Positions 17,212 through 26,825 of a stretch of 64,000 nt of DNA are shown here, in pieces (within the stretch, counting starts at the first letter, position 1; each line of letters starts with the position of its first letter). The notes below the pieces were generated by a model. The model searched no databases. It was not told where the DNA came from and worked only from the letters and a program-made list of their open reading frames with translations. The position numbers and the translations under genes were made by a program. Source of the DNA: Nitrobacter vulgaris (GTDB taxonomy: Bacteria; Pseudomonadota; Alphaproteobacteria; Rhizobiales; Xanthobacteraceae); assembly GCF_031453995.1 (NCBI RefSeq), contig NZ_JAVDPZ010000001.1:124001-188000 (forward strand), written 5' to 3'.

Positions 17212-18495
17212 ATGACTGCCATCGTCGACGTCATCGGCCGCGAAATTCTCGACAGCCGCGGCAATCCGACCGTCGAGGTCGATGTGGTGCTCGAAGATGG
17301 GGCGATGGGCCGGGCTGCGGTGCCGTCCGGCGCGTCTACCGGCGCTTATGAGGCGGTCGAACTGCGTGACGACGACAAGAGCCGCTATAACGGCAAGGGC
17401 GTAAGGAAAGCGGTCGACGCCGTGAATGGCGAGATTTTCGATGCGATCGGGGGCATGGATGCCGAGCAGCAGGTGCAGATCGACGAGATTCTGATCGAGC
17501 TTGATGGGACCGCGAACAAGGGGCGACTCGGCGCCAACGCGATTCTCGGCGTGTCGCTGGCGCTCGCCAGGGCAGCGGCGGACTCTTTGGACATACCGCT
17601 GTACCGCTATGTCGGCGGCGTCACGGCGCGAACGCTTCCGGTGCCGATGATGAATATCGTCAACGGCGGTGTGCACGCCGATAATCCGATCGACTTTCAG
17701 GAATTCATGATCATGCCGGTCGGCGCCAGAACGTTCTCGGACGCGCTGCGCTGCGGTGCCGAAATCTTTCACACATTGAGAGCCGAGCTGAAGAAGGCCG
17801 GTCACAACACCAACGTCGGCGACGAGGGTGGTTTTGCACCGGACCTGCCATCGGCCGGTGCGGCGCTCGATTTCATCATGGGTGCGATCGTCAAGGCTGG
17901 GTACAGGCCGGGCGATGACGTGGCGCTGGCGCTCGATCCGGCTTCGACTGAATTCTTCAAGGACGGCAAGTATGTTTACGGAGGCGAGGGCAAGACCCGT
18001 TCGATCGAGGAACAGGCAAAATATCTCGCCAAGCTGGCCTCTGACTATCCAATCGTCTCAATCGAGGACGGTATGGCCGAGGACGATTTCGAGGGCTGGA
18101 AGATCATCACCGACATGATCGGCAAGACGTGCCAACTTGTCGGCGACGACCTGTTCGTTACCAACGTGACCCGGCTCGCCGACGGCATTCGAAATGGGCG
18201 TGCCAATTCCATTCTCATTAAGGTCAACCAGATCGGCACGTTGACCGAGACGCTTGCCGCTGTCGAGATGGCGTACAAGGCCGGCTACACCGCCGTGATG
18301 TCGCACCGCTCGGGGGAGACCGAAGACTCCACCATCGCTGACCTCGCGGTCGCCACCAATTGCGGACAGATCAAGACCGGATCGCTGTCGCGTTCGGATC
18401 GTGCCGCTAAATACAATCAGCTACTTCGCATCGAGCAGCAACTTGGCTCGCAGGCGAGGTACGCGGGCCGTGCGACGCTGAAGGCGTTGGCATAG
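17212..18495 (+). CDS. eno: Enolase
   Basis: A 427-aa enzyme converting 2-phosphoglycerate to phosphoenolpyruvate. It begins TAIVDVIGREILDSRGNPT and carries the loop GASTGAYEAVE, the metal ligands in VALALDPAS, SIEDGMAEDD and LVGDDLFVTN, the catalytic lysine in NSILIKVNQIG, and the SHRSGETED signature. The ATG at 17212 has AAGAGG about 7 nt upstream. It stands among central-metabolism genes, upstream of the pdh cluster. Confidence 0.98.
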   Translation: MTAIVDVIGREILDSRGNPTVEVDVVLEDGAMGRAAVPSGASTGAYEAVELRDDDKSRYNGKGVRKAVDAVNGEIFDAIGGMDAEQQVQIDEILIELDGTANKGRLGANAILGVSLALARAAADSLDIPLYRYVGGVTARTLPVPMMNIVNGGVHADNPIDFQEFMIMPVGARTFSDALRCGAEIFHTLRAELKKAGHNTNVGDEGGFAPDLPSAGAALDFIMGAIVKAGYRPGDDVALALDPASTEFFKDGKYVYGGEGKTRSIEEQAKYLAKLASDYPIVSIEDGMAEDDFEGWKIITDMIGKTCQLVGDDLFVTNVTRLADGIRNGRANSILIKVNQIGTLTETLAAVEMAYKAGYTAVMSHRSGETEDSTIADLAVATNCGQIKTGSLSRSDRAAKYNQLLRIEQQLGSQARYAGRATLKALA

Positions 18496-18595
18496 CGCGA
18501 CTACCAGGCGGAAGCAGCGGCGGACGCAGGATTTCCTTCAGAACGAGGACTCGCGCAGCATCTCGCCGCTTGAAACGGCGAAGAGGCTGCTCCGC

Positions 18596-19270
18596 TTACT
18601 GCACTGGGGCTTCGGAGACATGATCGCGCTTGGCAGGTCGCTTGACGCGATATGTGCCCCGGCCGACGGCCTGAAGCACGGCAGCGATCGCCTTGCGGTG
18701 GAGGGCTTCACCCTTGTCGACGTCAAAATGGCTGTATTGCCCGCCTTCGTTGAGGTTAGACAGGCTACCATGGAATTGCTTGCTTGCCTCGACCGGGCGC
18801 CCCCAGGCGGTGGGCACGTAGAAATTAATGATCCGTCGGACATTAGGTGGAACCCGGTCCGGCGCCGTCGGATCGAAGTTTACGATCAGCGCGACCGGAA
18901 TTCTGCGCTCGTTGAGCTTGCGTGCCAGTGAGATCGTCGTATCCGCGCCGTAGGAATGGCCCATCAGGATGATCGGTTCACGGTTTCCGGCACGAAAATT
19001 AGCGGTAATGCTGTCGGCAAGCGAGGACCAGGACGTGTAGGACACGGCTTCGGCCTTCACGCCCGCTCTCTGAAGCTTCGCGGCCAGTTCGTCCATGCCT
19101 AGCGAAAATACGTTGAACAGGCCCCGCATAAGATAAACATGACCTGGCCTGTGTGGCGCTACAGTTTGCGCGAGGGCTGAATTCGCCATGAATCCGCCTA
19201 GCGCAAACAGGATAAGACCTCCGATTCCGGCACGCAGGCCGCGGCGAGCAGACGGACAATCAGTAGCCAT
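18596..19270 (-). CDS. Exported alpha/beta-hydrolase-like protein
   Basis: A 224-aa protein with an N-terminal signal peptide or anchor (hydrophobic at about 14-35, then ALAQ). It has an alpha/beta-hydrolase nucleophile elbow GHSYG with the presumed catalytic serine, a VNFDPTAPD segment that could hold the acid, and a late HFDVDKGEALH region that could supply the histidine. The substrate is unknown; esterase or thioesterase is possible. The ATG at 19270 is preferred to 19321, which would delay the signal peptide. Divergent from the next gene, which has a similar elbow. Confidence 0.7.
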   Translation of the reverse strand: MATDCPSARRGLRAGIGGLILFALGGFMANSALAQTVAPHRPGHVYLMRGLFNVFSLGMDELAAKLQRAGVKAEAVSYTSWSSLADSITANFRAGNREPIILMGHSYGADTTISLARKLNERRIPVALIVNFDPTAPDRVPPNVRRIINFYVPTAWGRPVEASKQFHGSLSNLNEGGQYSHFDVDKGEALHRKAIAAVLQAVGRGTYRVKRPAKRDHVSEAPVQ

Positions 19271-19491
19271 CAATAAGTTCCATTTTGAATCGCTTGAAGA
19301 CTCTATATTTCGCCTTCGCATTCTCTCGTCAATTGTGTGTTGCTAGAAATCTTGTGTGTTGTGATTGAAACGCCACAGATGGAGTGTTTCCAGGGAAGTA
19401 TTCGAGGTCGAAGTTGGGTATCGTGTTCGCAGCCCGAAAATTTGCGTCGCTCTGCTTGGCTTGAAAAGACGACGACTACGGAAGTGGCGGG

Positions 19492-20745
19492 ATGATCGCA
19501 CGGCGGCATGTCTTTCATATTGGCGGATACGATCCGATTTCGCCGGAGCAGCAGCATCGTCGCTGTGAGCGATCCCTGTCGGTGTTTCAACGCACGTGGG
19601 GCGTGAGGGCCGAAATCGTAAGCGCGATCGAGGCGACGCCGGTTAGCGCGTCTTGGGTAATCGAGGCGTCCGGACCCAACTGGAACACGCGCACGTCCTA
19701 TGAAATGTTGCGATGGGACGACTTGATCCTTGAGGATCACACGCGAGGCATGTGGTCGCGCCTCGGGCAGAGTCTCGTCACGCTGGCTGATTTCATTGTG
19801 ACCGGCACACTGTTTCGTTTCATGTATGCAAGCTGGAAATACGCCGGCTTCTTTCTGTTTCCGTATCTGTATGTTGCAGGGTTCGCCGCGTGCGGCGCGG
19901 GCATCGGATACGGCCTGGTTCGACTAGCGGGTGTGACCGGGTTTGCAGCAGTCCTGCTGACGGCAGCGGTGACCGTGGGCGTGACGGCAGGTTTGCTGCA
20001 CCTATTAGGCTGGCGATGGCCGATCAATCATGTGTTCGACGATTGGATCTTCTCGCGAGAGTTCGTCTACGGCCAGCGGCCGCGCATGGATGCCCGGATC
20101 GATCAGTTTGCGGGGCGAATCCTCGACCGGGTCCGCAACTCCGATGTCAACGAGATCGTCATCGTCGGCCATTGCCTCGGTGCCGCGCTCGTCATGGATT
20201 CGGTCGCGCGAGCGCTCAAGCGCGATCCTGAACTTGCCCGGTGCGGTCCTTCGCTGTGCATCTTGACCGTCGGCGCCACGATTCCGAAATTCTCACTGCA
20301 TTCGCACGGTGGGTGCATTCGTGAGGCCACGCAAACCGTCGCCGACGAGCGCCGAATCCGCTGGACCGAATATCATGCCCGCGATGACGCCATCAGTTTC
20401 TATCGCTTCGATCCGGTGACATTGAAGCGCGTCAGCCGCGAGCGCTCCGACGGACGTCCGAACATCCGGCGCGTGCAGTTGCACGACATGATGGACAAGG
20501 CTAGCTTCCGGCGCCACCGGTTCAACTTCATGGTGTTGCACTACAAGTTCTTGATGGGAAACAGCGTGCGCGCCAACTACGACCATTGCCTCATCGTTTG
20601 CGGTCCGCTGCCGTTCGAAGAGATCACGGTGCTCCGTGGCGGTGTTGATCGTTTCGGAGAGGACGGCTCGCTTCTGAAGCGCGCGTCATCCGAGGTGACC
20701 GCGGCCACGACCAGGCTGGCGGGCGCCGCCGTCGGCGCTGCGTAA
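19492..20745 (+). CDS. Membrane protein with lipase-like alpha/beta-hydrolase motif
   Basis: A 417-aa protein that I do not place in a named family. The N-terminal HVFHIGGYDP resembles the first strand and oxyanion region of lipases. Three to four membrane segments lie at about 100-180, and the elbow GHCLG (nucleophile replaced by Cys, unless another residue acts) lies at about 225. A histidine-rich C-terminal part follows. Fifteen nt separate it from the ICMT-like gene, suggesting an operon. A role in lipid turnover is a guess. Confidence 0.6.
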   Translation: MIARRHVFHIGGYDPISPEQQHRRCERSLSVFQRTWGVRAEIVSAIEATPVSASWVIEASGPNWNTRTSYEMLRWDDLILEDHTRGMWSRLGQSLVTLADFIVTGTLFRFMYASWKYAGFFLFPYLYVAGFAACGAGIGYGLVRLAGVTGFAAVLLTAAVTVGVTAGLLHLLGWRWPINHVFDDWIFSREFVYGQRPRMDARIDQFAGRILDRVRNSDVNEIVIVGHCLGAALVMDSVARALKRDPELARCGPSLCILTVGATIPKFSLHSHGGCIREATQTVADERRIRWTEYHARDDAISFYRFDPVTLKRVSRERSDGRPNIRRVQLHDMMDKASFRRHRFNFMVLHYKFLMGNSVRANYDHCLIVCGPLPFEEITVLRGGVDRFGEDGSLLKRASSEVTAATTRLAGAAVGAA

Positions 20746-20760
20746 GCGCGGCGGCGGCTG

Positions 20761-21348
20761 ATGTCTTCGATCGCTCTAGGGCAGACGATATGGCTTATCG
20801 GCCTCGTCGCTTGGTTTATCATCCGCTATCCCTACGCCCGGCGGGCGCGGGGCACTGCGACGTTGCGGCGCGATGGTACCTGGCGAGAGCGCGCGCTTCT
20901 GGCGGCGTCTTTTGTCGGACTGTTTGCCATTCCGATGGTCAATCTCGCGACGGGATGGCCGCGCGCTTGCGCCTACGATCCGGGTTATGGTCTCGTTGTG
21001 CTCGGCGGCGTATTGTTTGCCTTCTCGCTTTGGCTGTTCCGCCGGTCACACAAGGATCTCGGTCGGCAATGGTCGGCCTCGCTCGAGGTGCGTGAGGGGC
21101 ATCGGGTCGTTCGCACCGGTGTGTACCGGACGATCCGTCATCCGATGTATGCGTCGTTCTGGCTGTGGGCGATCGCGCAGGCCTGCTTGCTGCCGAACGT
21201 CGTCGCCGCCTTTAGCGGCATCGTCGCTGTGGCGGTACTGTTTTTCGCGCGTGTGCGCTTCGAGGAGCGAATGATGATCGAGATGTTCGGGGAAGACTAT
21301 CGCCGCTACATGCAGCAAACACACCGTATCATTCCCGGCGTGTATTGA
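20761..21348 (+). CDS. ICMT/PEMT-like membrane methyltransferase
   Basis: A 195-aa protein with four to five membrane helices. The C-terminal half matches the isoprenylcysteine carboxyl methyltransferase/phospholipid methyltransferase fold: TGVYRTIRHPMY followed by a helix, then RFEERMMIEMFGEDYRRYM, which forms the SAM-binding site. Bacterial members methylate lipids, thiols or unknown substrates. It probably shares a transcript with the preceding hydrolase-like gene. Confidence 0.8.
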   Translation: MSSIALGQTIWLIGLVAWFIIRYPYARRARGTATLRRDGTWRERALLAASFVGLFAIPMVNLATGWPRACAYDPGYGLVVLGGVLFAFSLWLFRRSHKDLGRQWSASLEVREGHRVVRTGVYRTIRHPMYASFWLWAIAQACLLPNVVAAFSGIVAVAVLFFARVRFEERMMIEMFGEDYRRYMQQTHRIIPGVY

Positions 21349-21478
21349 CCGGAGGTCGAAGGCCCGGCCAAGTTCTTTGATGATTAAGTCTCTCGCAAGA
21401 GACTGCGCCCCGCAGCTTCTCCGCGTCGTCAGGTTGTAATCCAGCCGGCGTGAGTGCCGCACAACTATAGGATTTTCG

Positions 21479-22036
21479 ATGGCATCCCAATCCAGCACCG
21501 CCGTTATCGTCGGCAGCCTTCGCAAAGAGTCATTTTCGCTGAAAATCGCCAAGGCTTTGACGACCCTCGCGCCGTCTTCGCTTCAGCTTGACGTCATCAC
21601 GCTGAATGGATTGTCTTTCTACAATCAGGATCTGGAAGCGACGCCGCCGGTTGATTGGGTGAGTTTTCGTGATCGCGTCAGGAAAACTGATGCTGTCCTG
21701 TTCGTGACGCCCGAATACAATCGGTCCGTTCCCGGCGTGTTGAAAAATGCCATCGACGTCGGATCTCGTCCCTATGGGCAGAGCGTTTTCAACGGCAAGC
21801 CGGGCGGGGTTATCAGCAATTCGCCGGGTGCCATCGGCGGTTTCGGCGCCAATCATCATCTGCGCCAGTCGCTGGTTTTTCTCAACGTTCCGGTTTTGCA
21901 GCAGCCGGAAGCCTATATCGGCGGCATCGGTGATGCGTTCGATGAGAAGGGAGATCTCGTCAAGGCGTCATTGCGCGAGTTCCTCGCAGCCTATGTCAAG
22001 GCTTTCGACACCTGGGTAGCTCGGTATAGAAAATAG
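21479..22036 (+). CDS. NADPH-dependent FMN reductase
   Basis: A 185-aa flavodoxin-fold oxidoreductase. VGSLRKESFS binds the FMN phosphate near the N-terminus, and TPEYNRSVPGVLKNAIDVGSR is the family signature. NSPGAIGGFGANHHLR follows. Members reduce FMN, quinones, azo dyes or chromate; the physiological substrate is unclear. It stands alone, 130 nt after the ICMT-like gene and 60 nt before ftsB. Confidence 0.88.
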   Translation: MASQSSTAVIVGSLRKESFSLKIAKALTTLAPSSLQLDVITLNGLSFYNQDLEATPPVDWVSFRDRVRKTDAVLFVTPEYNRSVPGVLKNAIDVGSRPYGQSVFNGKPGGVISNSPGAIGGFGANHHLRQSLVFLNVPVLQQPEAYIGGIGDAFDEKGDLVKASLREFLAAYVKAFDTWVARYRK

Positions 22037-22096
22037 CAACTTGGGTGCCCCTTGGTTGTTAGCGAAGCATTAACCGGACGACCGCATCGTCGAGCC

Positions 22097-22414
22097 ATGG
22101 TTTCGCGCTCACGACTCATATCGCTGCTCACCGGCCTTGCTCTCTATGCGATGGCGGCAATGATCGTCGGCTATTTCGGCGTTAACGCCTATATCGGCAA
22201 GTACGGGCTGAATGCGCGGCAGGAGCTCGATCAGGAGATCGTTGCGCTGACGTCCGAACTGGAGCGGCTGAAGGCGGAGCGCGCAGAGGGCGAGAAGCGG
22301 GTCGCGCTTTTAAGGTCAAGCGGAATCGACCCCGACATGCTCGATGAGCGCGTTCGTTATCAGCTCGACTACGCCAATCCGCGCGATCTGATTCAGATCA
22401 TCCGTCAGAAATAG
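22097..22414 (+). CDS. ftsB: Cell-division protein FtsB (DivIC-like)
   Basis: A 105-aa bitopic protein: a short basic N-terminus, a membrane helix at about 10-28, then a periplasmic coiled coil (about 40-75) and the terminal LDERVRYQLDYANPRDLI segment typical of alphaproteobacterial septum initiators. FtsB joins FtsL and FtsQ in activating septal peptidoglycan synthesis. The ATG at 22097 is preferred to an upstream start at 22052 whose extension is not conserved. It commonly lies between eno and pdhA in this group. Confidence 0.9.
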   Translation: MVSRSRLISLLTGLALYAMAAMIVGYFGVNAYIGKYGLNARQELDQEIVALTSELERLKAERAEGEKRVALLRSSGIDPDMLDERVRYQLDYANPRDLIQIIRQK

Positions 22415-22451
22415 GAACGCCGTTGGGAGCGCATTGCTCGCGGTATTCTAT

Positions 22452-22472
22452 CCTTTTCGCAAAAGGCTTTTG
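22452..22472 (+). terminator. Weak terminator-like hairpin after ftsB
   Basis: CCTTTT and AAAAGG form a 6-bp stem around a CGC loop, followed by CTTTTGT. It would separate ftsB from pdhA. The stem is AT-rich and short. Confidence 0.35.
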
Positions 22473-22603
22473 TCTAATTTCAAAAACCGCTGATTTTCGG
22501 TCACGGAATTTCGTGGCGTATCGAACATCGGTAAGATCACGCGCTTTCAAGGTTGCCTGACTTGGGCTAGAGAGGGTGATCCTTTCTCGCATCCGGAATT
22601 GCC

Positions 22604-23626
22604 ATGGTCGCATCCAAGAAGAGCGTCACGCAGGTGGTAGGCAACGGCTCGACTAGCCAGCCACCCCCCTCGTTCACGCGCGAGCAAGACCTTCACGCGT
22701 TACGCGAAATGCTGCTGATCCGCCGTTTTGAGGAAAAAGCCGGTCAGCTCTACGGAATGGGTGCGATCGGCGGCTTTTGTCATCTTTACATCGGCCAGGA
22801 GGCGATCGTCGTCGGAATGCAGATGTCGCTCGAGGAGGGCGATCAGGTCATAACGGGCTATCGCGATCATGGGCACATGCTGGCCTGCGGCATGGACGCC
22901 AAGGGTGTGATGGCCGAACTGACCGGGCGGCGCGGCGGCTATTCCAAGGGCAAGGGCGGCTCCATGCACATGTTCAGCAAGGAGAAGCGTTTCTACGGCG
23001 GCCACGGCATCGTCGGCGCGCAAGTGTCGCTCGGAACTGGCCTCGCCTTCGCCAACCGTTATCGCGGCAACGATCGCGTCAGTCTCACCTATTTTGGGGA
23101 TGGGGCGGCCAATCAGGGCCAGGTCTACGAGAGCTTCAATATGGCGCAGCTCTGGAAACTCCCGGTGGTCTACATCATCGAAAACAACCGTTACGCAATG
23201 GGCACGTCCGTGACGCGCTCGTCGGCGCAGACGGATTTTTCCAGGCGCGGGGTATCCTTTAACATTCCCGGCGAGCAGGTCGACGGCATGGATGTTCGGG
23301 CCGTAAAAGCGGCAGGCGACAAGGCCGTGAAATGGTGCCGCGAGGGTAACGGTCCCTACATCCTGGAAATGCAGACCTACCGTTATCGCGGTCACTCGAT
23401 GTCGGATCCGGCGAAGTACCGTACGCGCGAGGAGGTCGACAAGGTTCGACACGATCAGGATCCGATCGAACAGGTCCGCAACCGGCTGCTGGCGGCCAAG
23501 CTACCTGAGGACGATCTGAAGAAGATCGACGCGGACGCGCGCGAGATAGTCAATACGGCCGCGGACTTCGCGCAAAACGATCCAGAGCCCGACGCGTCCG
23601 AGCTTTACACCGATATTTATCGCTGA
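22604..23626 (+). CDS. pdhA: Pyruvate dehydrogenase E1 component, alpha subunit
   Basis: A 340-aa subunit of the alpha2beta2 E1 enzyme, which decarboxylates pyruvate with thiamine diphosphate. The ThDP motif starts GDGAANQGQVYE and ends NNRYAMGTS. The phosphorylation-loop homologue YRYRGHSMSDPAKYR and the HGIVGAQ segment are present. It is the first of pdhA-pdhB-pdhC, with 26 nt to pdhB. Confidence 0.97.
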   Translation: MVASKKSVTQVVGNGSTSQPPPSFTREQDLHALREMLLIRRFEEKAGQLYGMGAIGGFCHLYIGQEAIVVGMQMSLEEGDQVITGYRDHGHMLACGMDAKGVMAELTGRRGGYSKGKGGSMHMFSKEKRFYGGHGIVGAQVSLGTGLAFANRYRGNDRVSLTYFGDGAANQGQVYESFNMAQLWKLPVVYIIENNRYAMGTSVTRSSAQTDFSRRGVSFNIPGEQVDGMDVRAVKAAGDKAVKWCREGNGPYILEMQTYRYRGHSMSDPAKYRTREEVDKVRHDQDPIEQVRNRLLAAKLPEDDLKKIDADAREIVNTAADFAQNDPEPDASELYTDIYR

Positions 23627-23652
23627 GCGCGCAAGCCTTTTTCGGAGCGATC

Positions 23653-25074
23653 ATGCCAATCCAAGTTCTGATGCCCGCGCTTTCTCCGACCATGGAGAAA
23701 GGCAACCTTGCCAAGTGGCTGAAGAGGGAGGGCGAGACGATCAAGTCTGGCGACGTCATCGCGGAGATCGAGACCGACAAGGCGACCATGGAAGTCGAGG
23801 CGACCGACGAGGGCACGCTTGGCAAGATACTCGTTCCCGAAGGAACCGCGGACGTGGCGGTGAACACCCCGATCGCCACCATTCTTGCCGATGGCGAGAG
23901 CGCGGCCGATCTGGGCAAGATCGAAGCGAAGGCTTCAAAAACATCGGCCGATTCCGTCCAGGACGCTTCGAAGGAAGTTGCGGAATCCCGTTCGCCGGTT
24001 GGCGAGGGCAAGCCGATGATCTCGGATCCGCAACGGCCTGCCGGACCGGCGATGGAGACTCCAGAGGATCCTGACATTCCTGCCGGCACCGAGATGGTGA
24101 CCATGACCATCCGCGAGGCGCTACGCGACGCCATGGCTGAGGAGATGCGCCGCGACGACAACGTCTTTTTGTTGGGGGAAGAGGTCGCCGAATATCAAGG
24201 CGCCTACAAGGTGTCGCAGGGTCTCTTGCAGGAATTTGGCGCACGGCGGGTGATCGACGCGCCGATCACGGAGCACGGTTTTGCTGGCGTCGGCGTCGGC
24301 GCTGCGATGGCGGGATTGAGGCCGATCGTCGAGTTCATGACCTTCAATTTCGCGATGCAGGCGATCGACCAGATCATCAATTCGGCTGCCAAGACGCTTT
24401 ACATGTCCGGCGGACAGATGGGCTGCGGAATCGTGTTCCGCGGCCCCAACGGCGCCGCGTCGCGCGTCGCGGCCCAGCACAGTCAGGACTATTCGGCGTG
24501 GTACTCGCAAATCCCGGGTCTCAAGGTGATCGCGCCGTATTCCGCCGCCGACTACAAAGGGCTTTTGAAAGCCGCGATCCGCGATCCTAATCCGGTGATC
24601 TTCCTCGAAAATGAAATCTTATATGGACACACCGGTCCGGTGCCGAAACTCGACGACTATGTGCTGCCGATCGGCAAGGCGCGGATCGCGCGTGCCGGTC
24701 AGCACGTCACGCTGGTCTCGTGGTCGAACGGTATGACCTACGCATTGAAGGCCGCGGATGAACTCGCCAAGGAGGGCATCGAGGCCGAAGTCGTCGACTT
24801 GCGCACGCTGCGCCCGATGGACACCGAAACAATCGTGGCATCGGTGCGGAAGACCGGCCGCGCGGTGACCGTGGAGGAGGGCTGGCAGCAATCTGGCGTT
24901 GGCGCCGAGATTGTCGCGCGCATCATGGAGCACGCATTCGATTATCTCGATGCGCCGGTGACGCGCGTGTCGGGCAGGGACGTGCCGATGCCATATGCGG
25001 CCAACCTCGAAAAGCTGGCGCTGCCGTCGGTGGCTGAAGTCGTCGCGGCGGCCAAGGCCGTCTGTTATCGGTGA
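23653..25074 (+). CDS. pdhB: Pyruvate dehydrogenase E1 component, beta subunit with lipoyl domain
   Basis: A 473-aa protein. Residues 1-80 form a lipoyl domain with the lipoylated Lys43 in ETDKATMEVEA, an alanine/proline-rich linker spans about 85-145, and the rest is the E1-beta transketolase-like domain (GEEVAEYQGAYKVSQGL, FMTFNFAMQAIDQIIN, VEEGWQQSGVG). A lipoyl domain on E1-beta is characteristic of alphaproteobacteria. That domain is almost identical in sequence to the N-terminus of pdhC just downstream, which implies duplication. Confidence 0.97.
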   Translation: MPIQVLMPALSPTMEKGNLAKWLKREGETIKSGDVIAEIETDKATMEVEATDEGTLGKILVPEGTADVAVNTPIATILADGESAADLGKIEAKASKTSADSVQDASKEVAESRSPVGEGKPMISDPQRPAGPAMETPEDPDIPAGTEMVTMTIREALRDAMAEEMRRDDNVFLLGEEVAEYQGAYKVSQGLLQEFGARRVIDAPITEHGFAGVGVGAAMAGLRPIVEFMTFNFAMQAIDQIINSAAKTLYMSGGQMGCGIVFRGPNGAASRVAAQHSQDYSAWYSQIPGLKVIAPYSAADYKGLLKAAIRDPNPVIFLENEILYGHTGPVPKLDDYVLPIGKARIARAGQHVTLVSWSNGMTYALKAADELAKEGIEAEVVDLRTLRPMDTETIVASVRKTGRAVTVEEGWQQSGVGAEIVARIMEHAFDYLDAPVTRVSGRDVPMPYAANLEKLALPSVAEVVAAAKAVCYR

Positions 25075-25086
25075 GCGGGGTCAGTC

Positions 25087-26448
25087 ATGCCGATTAACAT
25101 CCTGATGCCCGCGCTGTCGCCGACGATGGAAAAGGGCAATCTCGCCAAGTGGCTCAAGAAGGAGGGCGACAAGGTCAGGTCTGGCGACGTCATTGCCGAG
25201 ATCGAGACCGACAAGGCGACCATGGAAGTCGAGGCGGTGGACGAGGGCACCATCGCGAAAATCCTGGTGCCGGAAGGTACGCAGGACGTGCCAGTCAACA
25301 ACGTGATCGCGGTGCTCGCCAGTGACGGCGAGGACGTGAAGGCCGCCGCCGGCGGTGCGTCTTCGAAAGGCGAGCCGAAGGCCGAAGCAAAAGCAGAATC
25401 CAAAGCAGACACGAAAGCTGTTAGCGGAGGTGCGACTCGAATCGCCGACCTTTCCTCCAGTGCGCCCGCGCCTAAGCTTGCATCGTCAGAAACTCAAGCG
25501 GCGCAGCGAGCGAACGGTCACGCCCGCATCTTCTCCTCGCCGTTGGCGCGGCGGCTCGCAAGCGAAGCCGGCATCGACCTGGCGCGCATCGAAGGCAGCG
25601 GCCCGCATGGACGTGTCGTCGCGCGCGACGTGGAGCAGGCGAAAGCCGGCAAGGGCTTGAAGGCGTCGGCGACCGCACCAGCAGGTGCGCCTTCAATCGC
25701 GCCTTCGATGTCGGACAAGCAAATTCTGTCGCTGTTCGAGGACGGCTCCTACGAACTCGTCCCGCATGACAACATGCGCCGCACGATCGCGCAGCGCCTG
25801 ACCGCTTCGATCCAGAACGTTCCGCACTTCTATCTGACGATGGACTGCGACATCGGACGGCTGTTGTCTGCGCGCGAGGACATCAACGCGTCCGCGCCGA
25901 AGGACAAGGAGAAGAAGCCGCTCTACAAGCTCTCGGTCAACGACTTCGTCATCAAGGCGATGGCGGTGGCGTTGCAGCGCGTACCGAATGCCAACGTCAG
26001 CTGGACGGAAGGCGGTATGCTTAAACACAAGCATTCCGATGTCGGAGTCGCGGTTGCGATGCCGGGCGGCTTGATCACGCCGATTATCCGCAAGGCGGAA
26101 GCAAAATCGCTTTCTGCGATCTCGTCCGAAATGAAGGACTTCGCCGCGCGGGCGCGGGCGCGAAAGCTCAAGCCCGAGGAATATCAGGGCGGCACAACGG
26201 CGGTCTCGAATCTCGGCATGTACGGCATCAAGGATTTCACCGCCGTCATCAACCCGCCGCACGCCACGATCCTCGCGGTCGGCGCCAGCGAGGAGCGCGC
26301 AGTCGTGCGGGGCGGCAAGATCGAGGCTGCGCACATCATGAGCGTGACGCTGTCCTGCGATCACCGCGCGGTGGACGGCGCGCTCGGCGCGGAGCTGATC
26401 GGCGCGTTCAAGACACTGATCGAAAACCCCGTGATGATGATGGTGTGA
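25087..26448 (+). CDS. pdhC: Dihydrolipoamide acetyltransferase (PDH E2)
   Basis: A 453-aa core component that transfers the acetyl group to CoA. Order: one lipoyl domain (Lys43 in ETDKATMEVEA), a Lys/Glu/Ala linker, the E1/E3-binding domain at about 140-180 (FSSPLARRLASEAGIDL), a second linker and the catalytic domain from about 215. The active-site histidine is in SCDHRAVDG near the C-terminus. It lies 13 nt after pdhB. Confidence 0.97.
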   Translation: MPINILMPALSPTMEKGNLAKWLKKEGDKVRSGDVIAEIETDKATMEVEAVDEGTIAKILVPEGTQDVPVNNVIAVLASDGEDVKAAAGGASSKGEPKAEAKAESKADTKAVSGGATRIADLSSSAPAPKLASSETQAAQRANGHARIFSSPLARRLASEAGIDLARIEGSGPHGRVVARDVEQAKAGKGLKASATAPAGAPSIAPSMSDKQILSLFEDGSYELVPHDNMRRTIAQRLTASIQNVPHFYLTMDCDIGRLLSAREDINASAPKDKEKKPLYKLSVNDFVIKAMAVALQRVPNANVSWTEGGMLKHKHSDVGVAVAMPGGLITPIIRKAEAKSLSAISSEMKDFAARARARKLKPEEYQGGTTAVSNLGMYGIKDFTAVINPPHATILAVGASEERAVVRGGKIEAAHIMSVTLSCDHRAVDGALGAELIGAFKTLIENPVMMMV

Positions 26449-26467
26449 GCACGCCGGCAAATTTTCG

Positions 26468-26797
26468 ATGACCATCGGAAAATCCCTCGCGGTTGCAGCA
26501 CTGATGGCATGTTTTTGCATCGGTACGACGGGTTTGGTGCGCGCTGAATTGCCACCGCAGTTCACAGTGTGGCAGAACTTTGCGGCGATCGCTGCGATGC
26601 GTGATATTCCCGAGCGACTCGGCACGGTCGATCGTATCGAGCGGATTGGCGTGGGTCGTTTCAATATTCACGGCGGCAATTGCGCGATCCTCGCCACGGT
26701 GGTGCGTGAGCCCGCGAAGAGTTCGGACGGGAGACCGGTGCCGGGACCATCGCGGATCGTTCGGGTCGATCTCGGCGAGAAGCAGTGCAAGTCGTAA
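26468..26797 (+). CDS. Small exported protein of unknown function
   Basis: A 109-aa protein with a signal peptide (hydrophobic core at about 6-24, likely cut after VRA). The mature part of about 85 residues contains two cysteines, possibly a disulfide. I do not recognise the family. It lies 20 nt after pdhC and 29 nt before the OmpA-like gene, in the pdh transcription unit. Confidence 0.65.
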   Translation: MTIGKSLAVAALMACFCIGTTGLVRAELPPQFTVWQNFAAIAAMRDIPERLGTVDRIERIGVGRFNIHGGNCAILATVVREPAKSSDGRPVPGPSRIVRVDLGEKQCKS

Positions 26798-26825
26798 ATT
26801 TGACTGAGCGTGTGAAGGAAAAAAG

